From assembly GCA_030428695.1 (NCBI GenBank), contig JAUIEM010000417.1, forward strand, positions 1-8,601: a DNA stretch of 8,601 nucleotides. The letters are read 5' to 3'. Below the pieces are notes generated by a model. That model had not been told where the DNA came from. It saw only the letters and a program-made list of their open reading frames with translations, and ran no database searches. Within the stretch, counting starts at the first letter, position 1. Each line of letters begins with the position of its first letter. The position numbers and the translations under genes are program-made. The DNA is from a bacterium. Lineage in GTDB: Bacteria > Planctomycetota > J058 > JAJDCP01. Shown here piece after piece: positions 6,890 to 8,601 of the stretch.

Positions 6890-7459
6890 ATGCCCGCCCC
6901 CCCGAGCGCCGCCGCCCTCGACCTGTTGCTGACGGCCCAGATCGCCGTCGCCTGGGCCGGGGAGTCCGGCGACGACGAGCCGCGCCTCGCCTGGTGGCGC
7001 TGCGACCTCGTCTCGGAGTACGGCGGCCAGGACCTGTTCCAGCGCCTGCTGCCCCAGACCTGGGAGTGGGCGCTGCTGCAGGCGGTGCGCGAGGCCGCCG
7101 CCCGCGAGGACGCCCGGCTCCGCCGCCAGGCCCACGACCCCGACGCGATCGTCTCGCTGTTCCGGCTCGGCTTCGCCGTCGACGAGCGCGCCGACGAGCG
7201 GCTGCTCGCCCTCAAGCGGGCCGGGCGTCCGCCGCGCGAGGCGTTGCCGCAGCTCGGGAAGATTTTGCAGGAAGACTGGGAACGCGAGGCCTTCGCCGCC
7301 TGGCTGCGCGGCCACGGCAAGGAGCGGACGACGACCACCCCGGTCGGCCGCCGCCTGCCCGGACCGCCGCCCGCATTGACGGAGGCGGTGCCGCGCCTGC
7401 TGGCGGCGCTGTCGCCCCTGGCCGAGCGCTACCCGCTCCCCCACTTCCGCCGCGCATGA
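6890..7459 (+). CDS. brxE: BREX type 6 protein BrxE
   Basis: A 189-residue protein of unknown molecular function. BrxE is the small first gene that distinguishes type 6 BREX phage-exclusion systems, in which the known order is brxE, brxA, brxB, brxC, pglX, pglZ, brxD and a helicase. Visible features: ALDLLLTAQIAVAWAGE (9-25) with PRLAWWRCDLV (31-41), a GGQDLFQRLLP segment (45-55), a helix-rich middle with LFRLGFAVDERADERL (90-105), and a Pro-rich stretch (about 151-162). The N-terminal 'LL-LQ--VAWAGE...R--WW-TDLV' pattern and the 'LFHLGF--DE--DERL' pattern are what I recall for BrxE. There is no signal peptide, membrane segment or catalytic motif. The start at 6890 is chosen for its GAGGAG site. 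The stop overlaps the next start (ATGA, 7456-7459), implying translational coupling to brxA. The gene's position directly before brxA and brxB is strong support. Confidence 0.85.
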   Translation: MPAPPSAAALDLLLTAQIAVAWAGESGDDEPRLAWWRCDLVSEYGGQDLFQRLLPQTWEWALLQAVREAAAREDARLRRQAHDPDAIVSLFRLGFAVDERADERLLALKRAGRPPREALPQLGKILQEDWEREAFAAWLRGHGKERTTTTPVGRRLPGPPPALTEAVPRLLAALSPLAERYPLPHFRRA

Positions 7460-8223
7460 GCCCCCTGGAGACGATGAAGGAAGCCACCGAGGTCCACACC
7501 CGCCTGCTGCGCACCCACCTCGCCCTCGAGGAGAGCCGCGCCTTCTGGGCCCACACCGACGGCCCGGTCGAGGCCACCGTCGTGTTCGAGCAGGCCTGGT
7601 TCGGCGCCAAGAGCCTGCACCGGGTCAAGGTCCTGCTCGCCGACCTGCGCGCCCGCTACCTGCGCTACCCCGCGGCGCTGCGGGTGCTGCACGGCTGGCG
7701 CGGGATGGGCCCGGACACGCGGCGGCTGCTGTGCCACTGGCACCTGCAGCTCGCCGACCCGCTGTACCGCCGGTTCAGCGGCCGCTTCCTGGTCGCCCTG
7801 CGCGACGAGGGCGACGTCCTGCACCGCCGTCAGGTCGTCGACTGGCTCGCCGCGCACTGGTCGCGATGGGGCCTGGCGACCCGCACCCAGTTCGCGAGCA
7901 AGCTGCTGTCGGCCGCCCACGCCGCCGGCCTGCTGCGCTCCCGGCGCGATCCCCGCAGCCTGGCCCTGCCGCCGGTCCCCGACGAGGCGCTCGGCTACCT
8001 GATGCAGCTCCTGCGCGGCCTCGACTTCGCGGGCAGCCTGACCGCCAACCCCTACCTCGCCTCGGTCGGCCTCGAGGGCGCCGCGCTGGCCTCCCGCCTG
8101 CGCGCCCTGCCCGGCCTCGCGTTCCGGCAGCAGGGCGGGCTGGTCGACATCGACTGGGGCGACGCCGACCTCGAGGCCTGGGCGCAGCGGCGCCGCGAAG
8201 AAGTCGCCGGAGGAACCCGATGA
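7456..8223 (+). CDS. brxA: BREX protein BrxA (DUF1819 family)
   Basis: A 255-residue protein of the BrxA/DUF1819 family, a core BREX component shown in other systems to be a small DNA-binding protein with winged-helix-like folds; its exact role in exclusion is not settled. Visible here: an N-terminal 'TRLLRTHLALEESRAFWAH' stretch (15-33); a Trp-rich helical middle, including RRLLCHWHLQLADPLYRRF (89-107); a putative helix-turn-helix region around 124-160 (VVDWLAAHW, then TQFASKLLSAAHAAGLL); and a C-terminal segment ending VDIDWGDADLEAW (230-242), where the family usually shows a short 'I-W' ending. It is slightly longer than the roughly 200 residues usual for BrxA. There are no membrane segments. 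No Shine-Dalgarno sequence is evident before ATG 7456, which overlaps the brxE stop by 4 bases, so translation likely depends on coupling. It overlaps brxB by the same ATGA device. Confidence 0.85.
   Translation: MSPLETMKEATEVHTRLLRTHLALEESRAFWAHTDGPVEATVVFEQAWFGAKSLHRVKVLLADLRARYLRYPAALRVLHGWRGMGPDTRRLLCHWHLQLADPLYRRFSGRFLVALRDEGDVLHRRQVVDWLAAHWSRWGLATRTQFASKLLSAAHAAGLLRSRRDPRSLALPPVPDEALGYLMQLLRGLDFAGSLTANPYLASVGLEGAALASRLRALPGLAFRQQGGLVDIDWGDADLEAWAQRRREEVAGGTR
8209..8213 (+). promoter_or_regulatory. Ribosome-binding site of brxB
   Basis: GGAGG lies 6 bases before ATG 8220, within the last codons of brxA. It fixes the brxB start at the ATGA overlap and suggests brxB initiates efficiently, in contrast to brxA, which has no visible site. 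Confidence 0.65.
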
Positions 8224-8601
8224 GCGGACCGCGAGGCAGCCAGCGCAGCCAGCTCCAGGAGGGGCTGGCGGCCCTGCGCAAGGACCTGATCGACGACGAG
8301 GGGCCCCGCATCAGCACGATGCGCAACTACCGCTTCGCGATCCTGCAGTACAAGGAGAGCCTCGAGTTCGAGCTGCGCCGGGCGGTGCAGCGGCTGTCCG
8401 GCGAGCTGCGCCAGGCCGGCTGGGTGGTGTTGAGCATCGACCTGCTCGAGCTGTTGTTCCAGCGCATGGCGTCGATGGGGGCGGAGTGGACCGCGCGGGT
8501 CACCGAAATGGAGCGGCGCATGTCCGCGGTCGCCGGCGCGCGCGGCCTCGCCTACCTGAAGTCGAAGCTGACCCCGCTGATCGAGGGTCCCGAGGGGCTG
8601 G
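8220..8601 (+). CDS. brxB: BREX protein BrxB (DUF1788 family), N-terminal part
   Basis: The first 127 codons of a gene that continues beyond the window. BrxB/DUF1788 is a core BREX protein of about 200 residues whose biochemical role is unresolved. The visible part contains GPRISTMRNYRFAILQY (28-44), then EFELRRAVQRLSGELR (48-63), GWVVLSIDLLELLFQRM (66-82) and, near the window edge, LTPLIEGPEGL. The pattern 'P-R-AI--Y-P--EFELRR', a 'G--V--I-L--LL---L' strand-helix and 'LIEGP-G(L/I)' is what I associate with this family. The diagnostic C-terminal part, with its VVLLYPG-like strand, is off the window, so identity leans on the N-terminal motifs plus synteny with brxE and brxA. The start at 8220 overlaps the brxA stop (ATGA) and has GGAGG 6 bases upstream. 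Confidence 0.82.
   Translation, partial: MSGPRGSQRSQLQEGLAALRKDLIDDEGPRISTMRNYRFAILQYKESLEFELRRAVQRLSGELRQAGWVVLSIDLLELLFQRMASMGAEWTARVTEMERRMSAVAGARGLAYLKSKLTPLIEGPEGL

Noticed and set aside
6100..7338. 412-codon minus-strand open frame crossing the intergenic region
   Set aside because: It reads antisense through the helicase end, both repeats, the relic and brxE. Composition is Ser/Arg-rich without motifs, so it is a shadow.
6994..7455. Upstream extension of the brxA frame (154 extra codons)
   Set aside because: It would overlap brxE almost entirely, the translation is Arg/Pro/Ala-rich shadow sequence, and the ATGA overlap at 7456 gives a natural start.

Overview
The window comes from a G+C-rich bacterium. 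Coding blocks are G+C-rich with strongly G/C-ended codons, genes are tightly packed on the + strand, and there is no sign of a eukaryotic or phage structural gene. Taxonomy cannot be fixed from the sequence. Myxococcota or another high-GC, mostly uncultured lineage would fit the base composition and the type of defence genes, but this is a guess. I found no rRNA, tRNA, CRISPR array, transposase or integrase.

Layout. (1) Positions 3-6251 hold the 3' part of one very large gene, open to the left window edge. It encodes a DUF4011-type superfamily 1 helicase with an N-terminal transglutaminase-like domain, a Vsr/MTES_1575-type nuclease domain, DUF3320 and a C-terminal winged-helix-like end. This is the architecture of the single-gene 'DUF4011-helicase-Vsr' (Hhe-type) antiphage proteins. 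(2) Positions 6252-6889 hold no intact gene. They contain two fragments of a decayed Mrr-type restriction endonuclease, separated by two diverged copies (about 124 and 126 bp) of a hairpin-rich G/C repeat. (3) From 6890 to the right edge runs a tightly coupled cluster, brxE-brxA-brxB, joined by two ATGA stop/start overlaps. This is the start of a type 6 BREX phage-exclusion operon, and brxB is cut by the window end.

How it fits together. The window is part of a defence island: a large helicase-nuclease, a dead methylation- or modification-type restriction gene, and the head of a BREX operon whose remaining genes (expected: brxC, pglX, pglZ, brxD, a helicase) should lie to the right. The brxE ribosome-binding site sits inside the last codons of the dead mrr gene, so BREX expression depends on sequence contributed by the relic. 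The relic itself, taken apart by the repeats and at least one GT-slippage frameshift, is the least expected content of the window.
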